Part shown: positions 52,232-64,000 of the stretch, piece after piece
Layout: each line of letters starts with the position of its first letter
Numbering within the stretch: the stretch's first letter is position 1
Assembly: GCF_900184815.1 (NCBI RefSeq)
Contig: NZ_FXXQ01000001.1
Coordinates: 496,001 to 560,000 of the forward strand
Origin: Boseongicola aestuarii
Lineage (GTDB): Bacteria; Pseudomonadota; Alphaproteobacteria; Rhodobacterales; Rhodobacteraceae
Direction of reading: 5' to 3'
Length of the DNA: 64,000 bases
Program-made: the position numbers and the translations under genes
The notes under the pieces: model-generated
Seen by the model: the letters and a program-made list of their open reading frames with translations, nothing else
What the model was told of the DNA's origin: nothing
Database searches by the model: none

Positions 52232-53359
52232 TCAGGTGTAGACGGTGTCCAAAGCCGTTTTTACCTTAGCGACGGCGCCATCCACATCGGCCAGCTTGTC
52301 GAGGCCGAAAAGACCAAGTCGGAAGGTGCGGAAATCGTCCGGCTCGCCCACCTGAAGCGGAACGCCTGCGGCAATCTGCATGCCCTGGGCGGCAAACTTT
52401 GACCCGTTCTGGATGTCGGGGTCATCGGTGTAAGACACGACCACACCGGGGGCCTCAAAACCGGGAGCGGCCACACTTTGAATACCTGCGTCTGAAAGAA
52501 GGGCGCGAATTTTCGAGCCAAGTTCGATTTGCTGTGCCTTAACGGTGTCGAATCCAAGCGCTTTGGTTTCCAGCATCGTATCGCGGAACGTAACCAGAGC
52601 ATCGGTCGGCATAGTGGCGTGATAGGCGTGTCCGCCGTTCTCATAGGCCTGCATGATCTGATACCACTTGCCAAGGTCGCAGGCGAAACTGGTGCTCTGG
52701 GTTTCGCTCATACGTGCAATCGCATGGTCCGACAGCATGACGAGACCCGCCGCCGGTGACGCGCTCCACCCTTTTTGCGGGGCCGAGATCAGAACATCGA
52801 CGCCGGTCTCGGCCATATCGACCCAGATCGTGCCCGACGCGATGCAGTCGAGCACAAAGACGCCACCATAGGTGTGAACGGCTTCGGCGACCGCTGTGAT
52901 ATAATCATCCGGCAGGATGATGCCGGCGGAAGTTTCGACATGCGGGGCAAAGACTACGTCGGGTTTTTCAGCGAGGATGGTCCGCGTCACTTCGTCGATG
53001 GGTGCGGGTGCGAAAGGGGCCTGATGGTGATTTCCGGTACGACGGGCCTTCAGGATGGTGGCACTTGATGGAATGTCGCCGGCGTCGAAAATCTGGGTCC
53101 AGCGGTAGGAAAACCAGCCATTCCGGATGACGAGCGCACGACGTTTGGTGGCGAACTGACGTGCCACGGCCTCCATCGCGTAGGTGCCGCCGCCGGGAAC
53201 AATGGCCACGCCGCTGGCGGAATAGATGTCTTTCAGCATGGACGAAATATCGTTCATCACCGCCTGAAACGCCTTGGACATATGGTTGAGGGAACGATCG
53301 GTGAAGACCACAGAGAATTCCATGAGGCCGTGCGGGTCAATGTCGGATCCAGTGGTCAT
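52232..53359 (-). CDS. class V PLP-dependent aminotransferase
   Basis: 375 aa from ATG 53359 (CGGAG upstream). Fold type I features: VPGGGTYAMEAVARQFATKR, DCIASGTIWVDMAETGVDVL and the PLP lysine in SAPQKGWSASPAAG. Resembles serine-glyoxylate/alanine-glyoxylate aminotransferases, but the substrate is uncertain. Single gene. The 247-bp gap before it (51985-52231) holds repeat array B, an AT-rich stretch and no gene. Confidence 0.82.
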   Translation of the reverse strand: MTTGSDIDPHGLMEFSVVFTDRSLNHMSKAFQAVMNDISSMLKDIYSASGVAIVPGGGTYAMEAVARQFATKRRALVIRNGWFSYRWTQIFDAGDIPSSATILKARRTGNHHQAPFAPAPIDEVTRTILAEKPDVVFAPHVETSAGIILPDDYITAVAEAVHTYGGVFVLDCIASGTIWVDMAETGVDVLISAPQKGWSASPAAGLVMLSDHAIARMSETQSTSFACDLGKWYQIMQAYENGGHAYHATMPTDALVTFRDTMLETKALGFDTVKAQQIELGSKIRALLSDAGIQSVAAPGFEAPGVVVSYTDDPDIQNGSKFAAQGMQIAAGVPLQVGEPDDFRTFRLGLFGLDKLADVDGAVAKVKTALDTVYT

Positions 53360-53527
53360 GTGGTGTGCTCCGTTTGTTTTTCTGCTTTTGATTGGGATAG
53401 CGCGGGACGCCGGTTGGGGGAAGGTGTCTTTTTCCCAAGCACGGTCGAGTGGATGCCCTCATTGGGCAAAACCCGTTTTCGAGGCTAAGATCGCAGGCAG
53501 AATCAAGAGCTTTGAGGGACGCGAGGG

Positions 53528-54322
53528 ATGCTTACGTTTGATGCGGAAGTGACCAGAATTCTTGATAACGCGTATCAGGGGGCGGATATAACGCGCAGGC
53601 GGCGGGCTTCGTTTGATGCGCTGAAACCCGGACCGGGCGAGGCGATCCTTGATGTCGGCTGCGGCAACGGATTGCTAACGCGCGAACTGGCCCGCGCGGT
53701 CGGCCCCGAGGGTCAGATCATTGGTATTGATCCAAGTGACGATATGCTGAGCGTCGCGAAAGAAAAGTGCGGCGCGTTCGACCAAGTGTCGTTCCTGCGC
53801 GGCGTGGCGACGGATTTACCGTTGGACGACGCTTTCGCAGACAAGGCCGTGTCGGTTCAGGTGTTTGAATACACTGATGATATCCGTGCTGCTGCCGCTG
53901 AGGTTCTCCGATGCATCAAACCCGGAGGTATGCTGGTGATCAGCGATCTGCATTTTGGGAGTTTCATCTGGTTCAGCGATGTTCCGGATCGCATGGAGCG
54001 GATGAAGTCGTCCCGGGATCAGCATTTCGCGAGCGGAAGCATCCCTGAACGCCTGCCCGCACTTCTGAGGAGCGAGGGTCATCTTGTCGAGGACGTGGTG
54101 CCAGTCACGCTGGTTGATCACAGGCTGAACCCTGACGGCGTGGCCATGATGATGATGCACCTGATGCGGGGATTTGCCATTGATCAAGGGCATATTGACG
54201 CCGCGGAGGCGCAGGCGTGGTTCGACCAGCAAGTCGCTCTGGCGCGCGACGGGCGCTTCTTTTTCTCGATCACGCAATTCGTTTGCGTGGCGCGGAAATC
54301 AGGGTTGCAGGAGGTGTCCTAG
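53528..54322 (+). CDS. SAM-dependent methyltransferase (UbiE-like)
   Basis: 264 aa with GAGGG upstream of ATG 53528. Class I methyltransferase motif I is ILDVGCGNGLLTRELARAVG, followed by IIGIDPSDDML, LPLDDAFADKAVSVQVFEYT and the motif LRCIKPGGMLVI. The target is unknown. Its TAG overlaps the stop of the convergent gene (CTAG 54319-54322). Confidence 0.85.
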   Translation: MLTFDAEVTRILDNAYQGADITRRRRASFDALKPGPGEAILDVGCGNGLLTRELARAVGPEGQIIGIDPSDDMLSVAKEKCGAFDQVSFLRGVATDLPLDDAFADKAVSVQVFEYTDDIRAAAAEVLRCIKPGGMLVISDLHFGSFIWFSDVPDRMERMKSSRDQHFASGSIPERLPALLRSEGHLVEDVVPVTLVDHRLNPDGVAMMMMHLMRGFAIDQGHIDAAEAQAWFDQQVALARDGRFFFSITQFVCVARKSGLQEVS

Positions 54323-54954
54323 CCGAACGACGCACGGATGAATTTGCCCGTAGTCATGGTGCGCACGCGGCGTTTGTTGGCGCGTGGCGGCTGCAGCGTG
54401 ACGATCATGCGCTCCAGAATTGGCACAAGCGTGCGCTCCGAGCCTTCGGCCAGCGGTACAGTGGTCGTACCGGTCTTCATGCGAACCCTCAGCTGGGCGG
54501 GTTTGCCTGGCTCTTTCGAGCGGACGATGAACACGCTTTCGATGTTTGTCACGCTCAGGATGGTGCGCACGAAGAAGCGGTCTTTGGCGTTCAGTGTCCC
54601 GATGCGCAGTTCACCACGGGCGCTGTCGACCTGGAATTTCGTCCGAAAGCCACGGTCAGCGTAGCGGTGCAGACCGAAGCCGACGGCGAGAAACGCGAAA
54701 AGCATGGCCGCCTGCACGACTACGACGCTGGTCGTTGAGACCTGAAGGCCCGGAAGGAAGAGAATAATCCCGGCTGCCGGGATCATCATCATCCCAACAA
54801 GCTTGATACCCAGCTCCCAAAGCGTGCTTTTGTCGTTCTTGCGCTTTTTCTTTTCGGAGACGTTGAAGCCCCAATGCGCATCCCAGACACGCAGCTTCGA
54901 AGCTATGGTTTGGGCTGTTTCGGTGTTCCAAAAGTCTTCGGCTAACGCATTCAT
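54319..54954 (-). CDS. two-TM protein of unknown function
   Basis: 211 aa from ATG 54954 with GGAG 13-10 nt upstream. Two membrane spans (KLVGMMMIPAAGIILFLPGL and TTSVVVVQAAMLFAFLAVGF) and a cytoplasmic C-terminal domain (RGELRIGTLNAKDRFFVRTI; FIVRSKEPGKPAQLRVRMKT). No family recognised. Convergent with the methyltransferase. Confidence 0.75.
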   Translation of the reverse strand: MNALAEDFWNTETAQTIASKLRVWDAHWGFNVSEKKKRKNDKSTLWELGIKLVGMMMIPAAGIILFLPGLQVSTTSVVVVQAAMLFAFLAVGFGLHRYADRGFRTKFQVDSARGELRIGTLNAKDRFFVRTILSVTNIESVFIVRSKEPGKPAQLRVRMKTGTTTVPLAEGSERTLVPILERMIVTLQPPRANKRRVRTMTTGKFIRASFG

Positions 54955-55301
54955 GTGTCGTATCTCCAGGCGTCCCAACCCCTTTTTGGTTTATGGACCA
55001 CAGAGTGTGACGACATTCGGGCGAGAGCGGGGCAATTTTTAAGAAAGTTTTAACGACTATGCTCTCCGATTGGTTGAGTTTTCTGGCACTTCTTTGACAT
55101 ACCAGCAGTTTTGTCGGGGTTTTGCGTTTATTATCAGGAGGCTGGAAAGAAGAAGGGGGCCCCTAAGGACCCCCAGTTTCGCTTGTCAGGCTCTGTGATT
55201 GTACCGCCCGGTTTATGCCTGCGGCCTGACCCGCGTTAAGAGCGCGCGCACGCACTCCGTGTGAGAGTGGGGGGACGTGAGTGCCGCCCCACCCTGTTCG
55301 T
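54955..55301. other. non-coding gap
   Basis: 347 bp before the nrdJ stop codon with no credible gene. It contains an AT-rich segment (55036-55120) and two hairpins: GGGGG/CCCCC at 55155-55174 and GTGGGG/CCCCAC near 55266-55293. Confidence 0.7.
55155..55174 (-). terminator. candidate terminator downstream of nrdJ
   Basis: GGGGG pairs with CCCCC (55155-55159/55170-55174), with inner CC/GG pairs; on the minus strand it is followed by TTCTTCTTTCC. About 130 bp past the nrdJ stop. Confidence 0.5.
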
Positions 55302-58961
<3,660 letters not shown>

Positions 58962-59135
58962 TAACTTGCCCCGTGGTAGGTCGTTTTGGTTCCTGGCGCG
59001 CCTTTGGCTTACGCCGCTATTCGTGCCGGTCAGAGCGCTGGACACACCTTCATCGGTGCGTGACTCATTTGAAAAAAGCCACGGCATCGCCCTTGGGGGA
59101 GCGGTTGTGAGTTGGGTGTCATCCCTGCGCCGCGA

Positions 59136-59151
59136 CCACTAGATATTGTGG
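59136..59151 (-). promoter_or_regulatory. NrdR-like box 1
   Basis: CCACTAGATATTGTGG matches the NrdR pattern (ACAC-A/T-ATAT-A/T-GTGT). It lies about 175 bp upstream of nrdJ and just inside the predicted start. A weak partner, GCACAACCTGAAGCAT at 59167-59182, is exactly 31 bp away and overlaps the -10. Confidence 0.6.
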
Positions 59152-59509
59152 CTTTCTGACCGGCCCGCACAACCTGAAGCATGGAGCCCTGCCCCGTCAA
59201 CGAGAATTTTTACATTTTTGTGAAGTTTTTCGGTTGACGATCAGGGCATCGCGAAACCGACGATTCTGACCTAGCCGATGCGCAAACGGACGCGCAAAGG
59301 TGGTGACCAAAGGGCAATCGCAAAAATCCTTTGTTTCGCAATCCGCTAGCGGGATGTGTTGAGGTTTTCGGGTGGGACTCGCAAGGGGCGACTCGGCGTA
59401 AACGCCAGCGATGCGCCTTTTTGCGTTGGCATTGATGTTAACGAAGGTTAACGCCAGCGTGGCCTTGTGGACGCGGTCAAGGGTACAAAATGTGCCACAG
59501 AAACAGGCA

Positions 59510-59525
59510 CCACTAGATGTAGTGG
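59510..59525 (-). promoter_or_regulatory. NrdR-like box 2 (distal)
   Basis: CCACTAGATGTAGTGG, with perfect arms CCACTA/TAGTGG. 374 bp from box 1 and near the tRNA 3' end. Confidence 0.45.
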
Positions 59526-59560
59526 GTGTTTTTCACGTTTTCGACTGTGAATGGTGGTGG

Positions 59561-59637
59561 TGGTCGGGGCGGAGAGATTCGAACTCCCGACCCTCTGTTC
59601 CCAAAACAGATGCGCTACCAGGCTGCGCTACGCCCCG
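59561..59637 (-). tRNA. tRNA-Pro (anticodon TGG)
   Basis: On the minus strand a full cloverleaf: acceptor CGGGGCG/CGCCCCG, anticodon arm CTGTTTTGGGAACAG, T arm GGGAGTTCGAATCTC, 3' CCA encoded. 77 nt. The -35 TTGCAC (59675-59670), 17-bp spacer and -10 TAATCA (59652-59647) form a convincing promoter. Confidence 0.95.
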
Positions 59638-59688
59638 ACGGGTTGCTGATTAGCCGCGTTTTTTGGCGGGTGCAATCCTGCATTTCAG

Positions 59689-60165
59689 TTAATTTTCGTC
59701 TTTGCAGCCCCAAACGGCATTTTCACCGATGGACGGGTGTCTGAGGACGGTACCTTCGTCGATGCCATAAAGTGCGGCGAGGCCTGCATTGATCTCGAGC
59801 ACATACTGGATGTTGTCGCCCCCCGGGATCGCGGTTTCATCAAGCGGGATGGCGTTTTCGTGGACGCGCTGCACTGTGCCAGTGTCATCGAGGAAGATCA
59901 TGTCGAGTGGAATAAGCGTGTTGCGCATCCAGAAGGCGACGCGCTGGGGAAATTCGTAGACAAAAAGCATACCCGCGCTTCGGGCCATGTTTTCTCGGTT
60001 CATCAGACCTTGCGAGCGTTCGGCGGGATCGTCGGCGACTTCGACCATGAAACGCGCCTGCCCCCAGTCGCCCTTGAGATCGACATGCGTTTCGGAACAG
60101 GCGGAAAAAGCCGCGGTGGCGGTGGCGATCGTGGTCAGAAAGGAAAAGAGAGCGGTGCGGGTCAC
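59689..60165 (-). CDS. DUF192 family exported protein
   Basis: 158 aa from GTG 60165, whose GTGA overlaps the previous stop. Signal with possible lipobox (AAFSAC). DUF192 motif DDPAERSQGLMNRENMARSA-GMLFVYEFPQRVAFWMRNTL. Function unknown. Coupled to the cold-shock gene. Confidence 0.9.
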   Translation of the reverse strand: MTRTALFSFLTTIATATAAFSACSETHVDLKGDWGQARFMVEVADDPAERSQGLMNRENMARSAGMLFVYEFPQRVAFWMRNTLIPLDMIFLDDTGTVQRVHENAIPLDETAIPGGDNIQYVLEINAGLAALYGIDEGTVLRHPSIGENAVWGCKDEN

Positions 60166-60695
60166 TCGTCGGGCTTTAACGCGGCTTCCCAGCTGGTGAC
60201 CTGCATGGCCATTCGGCCGCGTTTGCCATCGACCACGCGCAGCGATACGGCCTCTCCCGGTTGCAGATCGGCAAGGCCGGAACGGCGCAGCACTTCTACA
60301 TGGAGGAACACGTCCTCGTCGCGGGCGAACACATTGGCAAAGCCGAAGCCCTTGGCCTTGTCGAACCACTTCACGCGGGCCGGCTCCAAAGGCAGCGACA
60401 GATCGACGGCCTCCGCGATTTCGCTGTCGATTTCGTCTTCGTCGAATTCTTCACCGGCAGGCGGCGAGATGGACAGGACTTCGACGGCCTGCACGCCACG
60501 CGCGGTCTCCTGTACAATGACCACGATCCCGGCGGCGTCGGCCACCGAGGATTGTCCAAAATTTCTGAGCACATTGGCATGGAGAAGAATGTCGGGACCG
60601 CCTTCGTTGGCCACGACGAATCCGAACCCCTTGGATGGGTCAAACCATTTAACGGTGCCCGAGACACGTGTCCCGTCTTCTTCAGCGTCCGACAT
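60162..60695 (-). CDS. double cold-shock-domain protein
   Basis: 177 aa from ATG 60695 (or 60707). Two CSDs: VSGTVKWFDPSKGFGFVVAN and ARVKWFDKAKGFGFANVFAR, each with RNP1-like KGFGF; an acidic linker (EEFDEDEIDSEIAEAVDL) lies between. RNA/ssDNA-binding. Followed by DUF192 via a GTGA overlap. Confidence 0.92.
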   Translation of the reverse strand: MSDAEEDGTRVSGTVKWFDPSKGFGFVVANEGGPDILLHANVLRNFGQSSVADAAGIVVIVQETARGVQAVEVLSISPPAGEEFDEDEIDSEIAEAVDLSLPLEPARVKWFDKAKGFGFANVFARDEDVFLHVEVLRRSGLADLQPGEAVSLRVVDGKRGRMAMQVTSWEAALKPDE

Positions 60696-60809
60696 TTTCA
60701 GCATCATCCCTCGAGCCTCTGGCCCCTTTTAATAGGAGTTTGGGCCATGGTGTCGCACCATTGCAAGGGTCAATATTAGTTTTTGTTAATGTTCTTCCCG
60801 GAAACCACA

Positions 60810-61415
60810 TCACGGTGCAAGGCGTGTTGCTTGCCAGGCACGATTGTCTTCGTTTTGGGTGAATCGGAAGCGGTCATGCAGCCGGAAAGCGCCATCCGCC
60901 CAAAGTTCGATCTCGACCGGTTTGATGCGAAAACCGCCCCAATGTGGCGGGCGTTTCGGGCTTAACCCATGCTTTGCGCCCTGTTTTGCAACCTCGGCCA
61001 TGAGGGTGGCGCGGGATTTCAGGGGACGCGATTGCTGTGAGGCCCAGGCGCCGATGCGGCTCTCAAGGGCGCGGGAGTTGTAATAGGCATCGGCCTTTTC
61101 GCCTTCTTCGCGGGTGACGTGTCCGCGCACGCGCACCTGACGGCGCAGGGTTTTCCAGTGCATCACGAAGGCGGCTTTGGGGGTGGCGGCAAGCTCCTGC
61201 CCCTTGGCGCTGTCGTAATTGGTGTAAAACACGAAGGCGTCGTCTTCGATGTCCTTCAACAGCACCATGCGCACGTTGGGCAGACCGTCAGGGTCGACCG
61301 TCGACAAGGCGATGGCGTTGGCGTCGTTTGGCTCGGTGTCCCATGCTTCGGATTGCCAGCGTCGAATGATCTCGAACGGGCTGTCGCCTTCGAAAATGCC
61401 GGTTCTTTCGCTCAT
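60810..61415 (-). CDS. pdxH: pyridoxamine 5'-phosphate oxidase
   Basis: 201 aa from ATG 61415 with AGGAG upstream. FMN-binding split-barrel: [40 protein letters not shown] and the C-terminal [20 protein letters not shown]. It makes pyridoxal 5'-phosphate. Diverges from fabI with 88 bp between. Confidence 0.93.
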   Translation of the reverse strand: MSERTGIFEGDSPFEIIRRWQSEAWDTEPNDANAIALSTVDPDGLPNVRMVLLKDIEDDAFVFYTNYDSAKGQELAATPKAAFVMHWKTLRRQVRVRGHVTREEGEKADAYYNSRALESRIGAWASQQSRPLKSRATLMAEVAKQGAKHGLSPKRPPHWGGFRIKPVEIELWADGAFRLHDRFRFTQNEDNRAWQATRLAP

Positions 61416-61503
61416 GTTGCGGGCTCCTGTTGACGCGGGTCTTGATGCGAGGGTGTTCATGGCATAGACCCGTCGCAGCGTAAACGGGCTGAGGGACAAG
61501 GCC

Positions 61504-62319
61504 ATGGCTGCAGGGTTAATGACGGGTAAACGCGGCCTCATCATGGGGTTGGCAAACGATAAATCTATTGCATGGGGGATTGCAAAGGCGCTGGCCGATC
61601 AGGGCGCCGAGCTTGCATTTTCCTATCAGGGAGACGCGCTGAAGAAGCGGGTCGATCCTTTGGCGGCGTCTTTGGGCTCGGACGTTGTTCTGCCTTGCGA
61701 TGTGGGCGACGGAAACAGCATCGACGAGTTGTTCGATGCCTTGAAAGAGCGTTGGGGCAAATTGGACTTTGTCGTTCATGCCATTGGTTTTTCAGATAAA
61801 AATGAACTTCGGGGTCGCTATGTCGACACCAGCCGCGACAACTTCAAGCAGACGATGGATATCTCGGTCTTTTCCTTTACGGCCGTATGCCGGCGGGCTT
61901 GTACGATGATGCCGGACGGGGGATCGCTTTTGACGATGACCTATTACGGCGCCGAGAAGGTCATGCCGCACTACAATGTGATGGGTGTGGCCAAGGCGGC
62001 TTTGGAGGCGAGTGTGCGGTATATCGCCGAGGATCTGGGCAAGGATAACATCCGTTGCAACGCGATTTCCGCGGGAACGATCAAGACGCTGGCCGCGTCG
62101 GGGATTGGCGATTTCCGCTATATCCTGAGGTGGAATGAGTTGAATTCGCCTCTACGCCGGAACGTTTCGATCGAAGACGTCGGCGGTTCGGCGCTGTATT
62201 TGCTCAGTGATCTGGGGCGTGGCGTGACTGGAGAGGTGCATCACGTGGATTCAGGGTATCATGTCGTTGGCATGAAGAACCCCGAGGCCCCCGATATGAC
62301 GCTGGAGCGCAAGGAATGA
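61504..62319 (+). CDS. fabI: enoyl-[acyl-carrier-protein] reductase (NADH)
   Basis: 271 aa. SDR-type Fab[41 protein letters not shown], catalytic Tyr/Lys in [20 protein letters not shown] and [11 protein letters not shown]. Last step of the fatty acid elongation cycle. ATGA overlap with gpt. Confidence 0.95.
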   Translation: MAAGLMTGKRGLIMGLANDKSIAWGIAKALADQGAELAFSYQGDALKKRVDPLAASLGSDVVLPCDVGDGNSIDELFDALKERWGKLDFVVHAIGFSDKNELRGRYVDTSRDNFKQTMDISVFSFTAVCRRACTMMPDGGSLLTMTYYGAEKVMPHYNVMGVAKAALEASVRYIAEDLGKDNIRCNAISAGTIKTLAASGIGDFRYILRWNELNSPLRRNVSIEDVGGSALYLLSDLGRGVTGEVHHVDSGYHVVGMKNPEAPDMTLERKE

Positions 62320-62819
62320 GCGATCAACTGCCACACGAAAAGGGGTTTCATGTCTCATGGGACCAGATTCATCGCGATAGCCGCGCCTTGGCGTGGCGGC
62401 TGGATGGCCGCGGCCCTGACGACGGCACATGGCGCGCGATTGTGGCCATCACGCGCGGTGGAATGGCCCCTGCGATGATTGTGGCGCGTGAACTGGATGT
62501 GCGCACGGTCGATACGATTTCGGTCAAATCCTATGACCATCAGGCGCAGTCGTCGGCGCAGGTGCTGAAGGCGCCGGACGCCGAAATGATGGGCGACGGG
62601 ACGGGTATTCTGGTGGTGGACGATCTGGTGGACAGCGGCAAGACGCTGGAACTGGTGCGGTCCTTGTATCCGAATGCGCATTTCGCGACCGTTTACGCAA
62701 AGCCCAAGGGCGAACCGATGGTGGATACGTTTATCACTGGCGTCTCGCAGGACACTTGGATTTTCTTCCCGTGGGACATGGCGCTGCAATACGTTGAGCC
62801 TTATCGCGGCAAGGATTGA
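62316..62819 (+). CDS. gpt: xanthine (guanine) phosphoribosyltransferase
   Basis: 167 aa. Gpt-type PRTase: [24 protein letters not shown] motif [19 protein letters not shown] and [16 protein letters not shown]. Purine salvage. Overlaps both neighbours (ATGA and TGATG), so coupled to fabI and the aminotransferase. Confidence 0.93.
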   Translation: MSDQLPHEKGFHVSWDQIHRDSRALAWRLDGRGPDDGTWRAIVAITRGGMAPAMIVARELDVRTVDTISVKSYDHQAQSSAQVLKAPDAEMMGDGTGILVVDDLVDSGKTLELVRSLYPNAHFATVYAKPKGEPMVDTFITGVSQDTWIFFPWDMALQYVEPYRGKD

Positions 62820-63991
62820 TGCGCATTCAACCGGCGATGGCGGGCACGGAAGCGCCTCCGGTGATGGAGGCGCGTCGGTGGATTGCCGGCGTTGAGTTCC
62901 CGGTTGATCGGCCATTGCTGAATGTCAGTCAGGCGGCGCCGGTCGATGTGCCGCCATTGGCGATGCGCGAGGCGATTGCGCGGTTTGCGATTGAAGTGCC
63001 TCAGGCGCATTTATACGGGCCGGTTCTGGGGATACCGGAATTGCGCGCGACTGTCGCCTCGGAGTGGTCCGAGGCTTATGGCGGCGCAGTTGATGCAGGT
63101 GACGTCGCGATCACGTCGGGGTGCAACCAGGCATTTGCGGCAGCGGTGGCGACACTGGCAGGGCCGGAGGATGAAGTTCTTCTTCCAACGCCTTGGTATT
63201 TCAATCATAAAATGTGGCTGGACATGTCGGGGATACGGGCGGTTCCAACGCCCTGCGGCGCGGGAATGTTGCCTGATCTGGAGGCGGCGACCGCTCTGAT
63301 CACAGACCGGACGCGGGCGATAGTGCTGGTGACGCCGAACAATCCGACGGGGGCGGAATACCCCGTCGGACTGGTACGGGCGTTTTTCGAGGTATGCCGT
63401 GCGCGGGGGATCGCTTTGATCCTGGACGAGACCTATCGCGATTTCCATTCGGTTGAGGGCGCGCCACATGATCTGTTCACCGATCCTGACTGGCGCGAGA
63501 CGCTGATCCAGCTTTACTCGTTTTCGAAGGCCTATCGGTTGACGGGACATCGGGTGGGCGCGTTGGTGGCGACCCCTGCCCGGTTGGCCGAGGTTGAGAA
63601 GTTTCTGGATACGGTATCGATCTGCGCCAATCAGTTGGGGCAGATGGCCGCCCTTTGGGGGATGCGTAACCTGCGGCAATGGCTGGGTGGAGAACGCGCC
63701 GAAATACTGGCAAGGCGCGCGGCGGTCGAAACGCATATCGCGCCTCTGCCCGGATGGGAAATTCTCGGGGTCGGGGCGTATTTCGCCTATATGCGGCATC
63801 CTTACAATATGGCCTCGGACGTGCTGACCAAGCGTCTGGTTTCGGAGGCCTCGGTGCTGGCCTTGCCGGGGACGATGTTCACGCCCGCAGGCGACACTTT
63901 GGGACAGCAAAGCTTGCGGATCGCATTTGCCAATATAGACGCGAGCGGCATCCACGAACTGGCGCGGCGCCTGGGATCGCTTACTCTTTGA
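62819..63991 (+). CDS. class I/II PLP-dependent aminotransferase
   Basis: 390 aa from ATG 62819 (TGATG overlap). Fold type I: YGPVLGIPELRATVASEW, ITSGCNQAFAAAVATLAG, TPNNPTGAEYPV, LDETYRDF and the PLP lysine in SFSKAYRLTGHRVGAL. Substrate not evident; it is not a clear aspartate aminotransferase. Ends 9 bp from the window edge. Confidence 0.88.
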   Translation: MRIQPAMAGTEAPPVMEARRWIAGVEFPVDRPLLNVSQAAPVDVPPLAMREAIARFAIEVPQAHLYGPVLGIPELRATVASEWSEAYGGAVDAGDVAITSGCNQAFAAAVATLAGPEDEVLLPTPWYFNHKMWLDMSGIRAVPTPCGAGMLPDLEAATALITDRTRAIVLVTPNNPTGAEYPVGLVRAFFEVCRARGIALILDETYRDFHSVEGAPHDLFTDPDWRETLIQLYSFSKAYRLTGHRVGALVATPARLAEVEKFLDTVSICANQLGQMAALWGMRNLRQWLGGERAEILARRAAVETHIAPLPGWEILGVGAYFAYMRHPYNMASDVLTKRLVSEASVLALPGTMFTPAGDTLGQQSLRIAFANIDASGIHELARRLGSLTL

Positions 63992-64000
63992 GGTCTGGGT

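Larger units (their letters stand above)
58962..59560 (-). other. long nrdJ leader/upstream region
   Basis: 599 bp without a credible gene between nrdJ and the tRNA. It holds NrdR-like boxes at 59136 and 59510, a -35/-10 pair (TTGACG 59200-59195, 17 bp, TCAGGT 59177-59172), and a duplicated word AACGCCAGCG at 59401 and 59450 with a nearby imperfect hairpin (59404-59430). Confidence 0.7.

Noticed and set aside
58962-59560. Cobalamin riboswitch upstream of nrdJ
   Set aside because: I could not find the B12-box or the conserved core on the minus strand; NrdR-like boxes explain regulation better. A covariance-model search would settle it.
59411-59653. Open frame encoding [20 protein letters not shown]
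   Set aside because: This is the usual false protein read through a tRNA-Pro gene on the opposite strand.

Overview
The window reads as chromosomal sequence from an alphaproteobacterium of the Rhodobacteraceae, probably the marine Roseobacter group. The evidence is the high GC at third codon positions, the heterotetrameric sarcosine oxidase operon, a TakP-like TRAP transporter, a B12-dependent class II ribonucleotide reductase, a DksA that keeps one cysteine, and small protein families typical of Rhodobacter (PIN protein, RlmI-like methyltransferase, 37-aa peptide, edd and eda in a row). This taxonomic call comes from recognising proteins, not from a marker-gene search. No phage, insertion sequence, CRISPR array or plasmid function was seen.

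Layout. 0-1.3 kb: end of an unknown gene, a small EF-hand protein and a TspO-like membrane protein. 1.3-4.9 kb (minus): YfgM-like protein, bamB and der, the outer-membrane assembly/ribosome-GTPase neighbourhood. 5.1-10.1 kb: a two-gene RND efflux operon. 10.1-10.4 kb: a non-coding gap holding two kinds of repeat. 10.4-15.9 kb: Atm1-type exporter, LysM protein, LOG-family protein, small membrane protein, host-attachment-like protein, sodB. 16.0-21.9 kb: sarcosine oxidase genes (soxB, then soxD-soxA-soxG), interrupted by three small membrane-protein genes, two of which are paralogues on the opposite strand. 22.1-24.0 kb: ccmI-ruvX-DUF1289. 24.1-30.4 kb: dksA, then a tightly coupled operon from a MoxR ATPase to a CoxE-like VWA protein, followed by an M48 protease. 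30.4-35.2 kb: PIN protein/RNA methyltransferase/37-aa peptide, diverging from the Entner-Doudoroff genes edd-eda. 35.2-40.6 kb: glnE, YbaK-like protein, DUF2852, RDD protein, bpt. 40.7-47.4 kb: TRAP transporter (binding protein, small and large permease) diverging from a histidine kinase/response regulator pair. 48.4-51.0 kb: ilvB-ilvN behind a ribosome-mediated attenuator. 51.0-55 kb: pirin, class V aminotransferase, methyltransferase, two-TM protein. 55.3-59.6 kb: nrdJ with NrdR-type boxes and a tRNA-Pro(TGG). 59.7-64 kb: DUF192 and double cold-shock proteins, pdxH, then the fabI-gpt-aminotransferase operon.

Most genes are core metabolism (deoxynucleotides, branched-chain amino acids, Entner-Doudoroff sugar catabolism, sarcosine/one-carbon catabolism, 2-oxoacid uptake, nitrogen control through GlnE) and envelope upkeep. 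The interesting signals are mostly regulatory or small: the ilv leader peptide and attenuator; a LacI-type operator on the edd promoter; a pair of 19-bp inverted repeats on the DUF2852 promoter; NrdR boxes, one of them distal; two interspersed intergenic repeat families; paralogous small membrane proteins inside the sox cluster; and several convergent gene pairs whose stop codons overlap. I found no wholly new multi-gene system. The best candidates for something undescribed are the 11-bp tandem repeat element, the DUF2852 operator pair and the paralogous small proteins.
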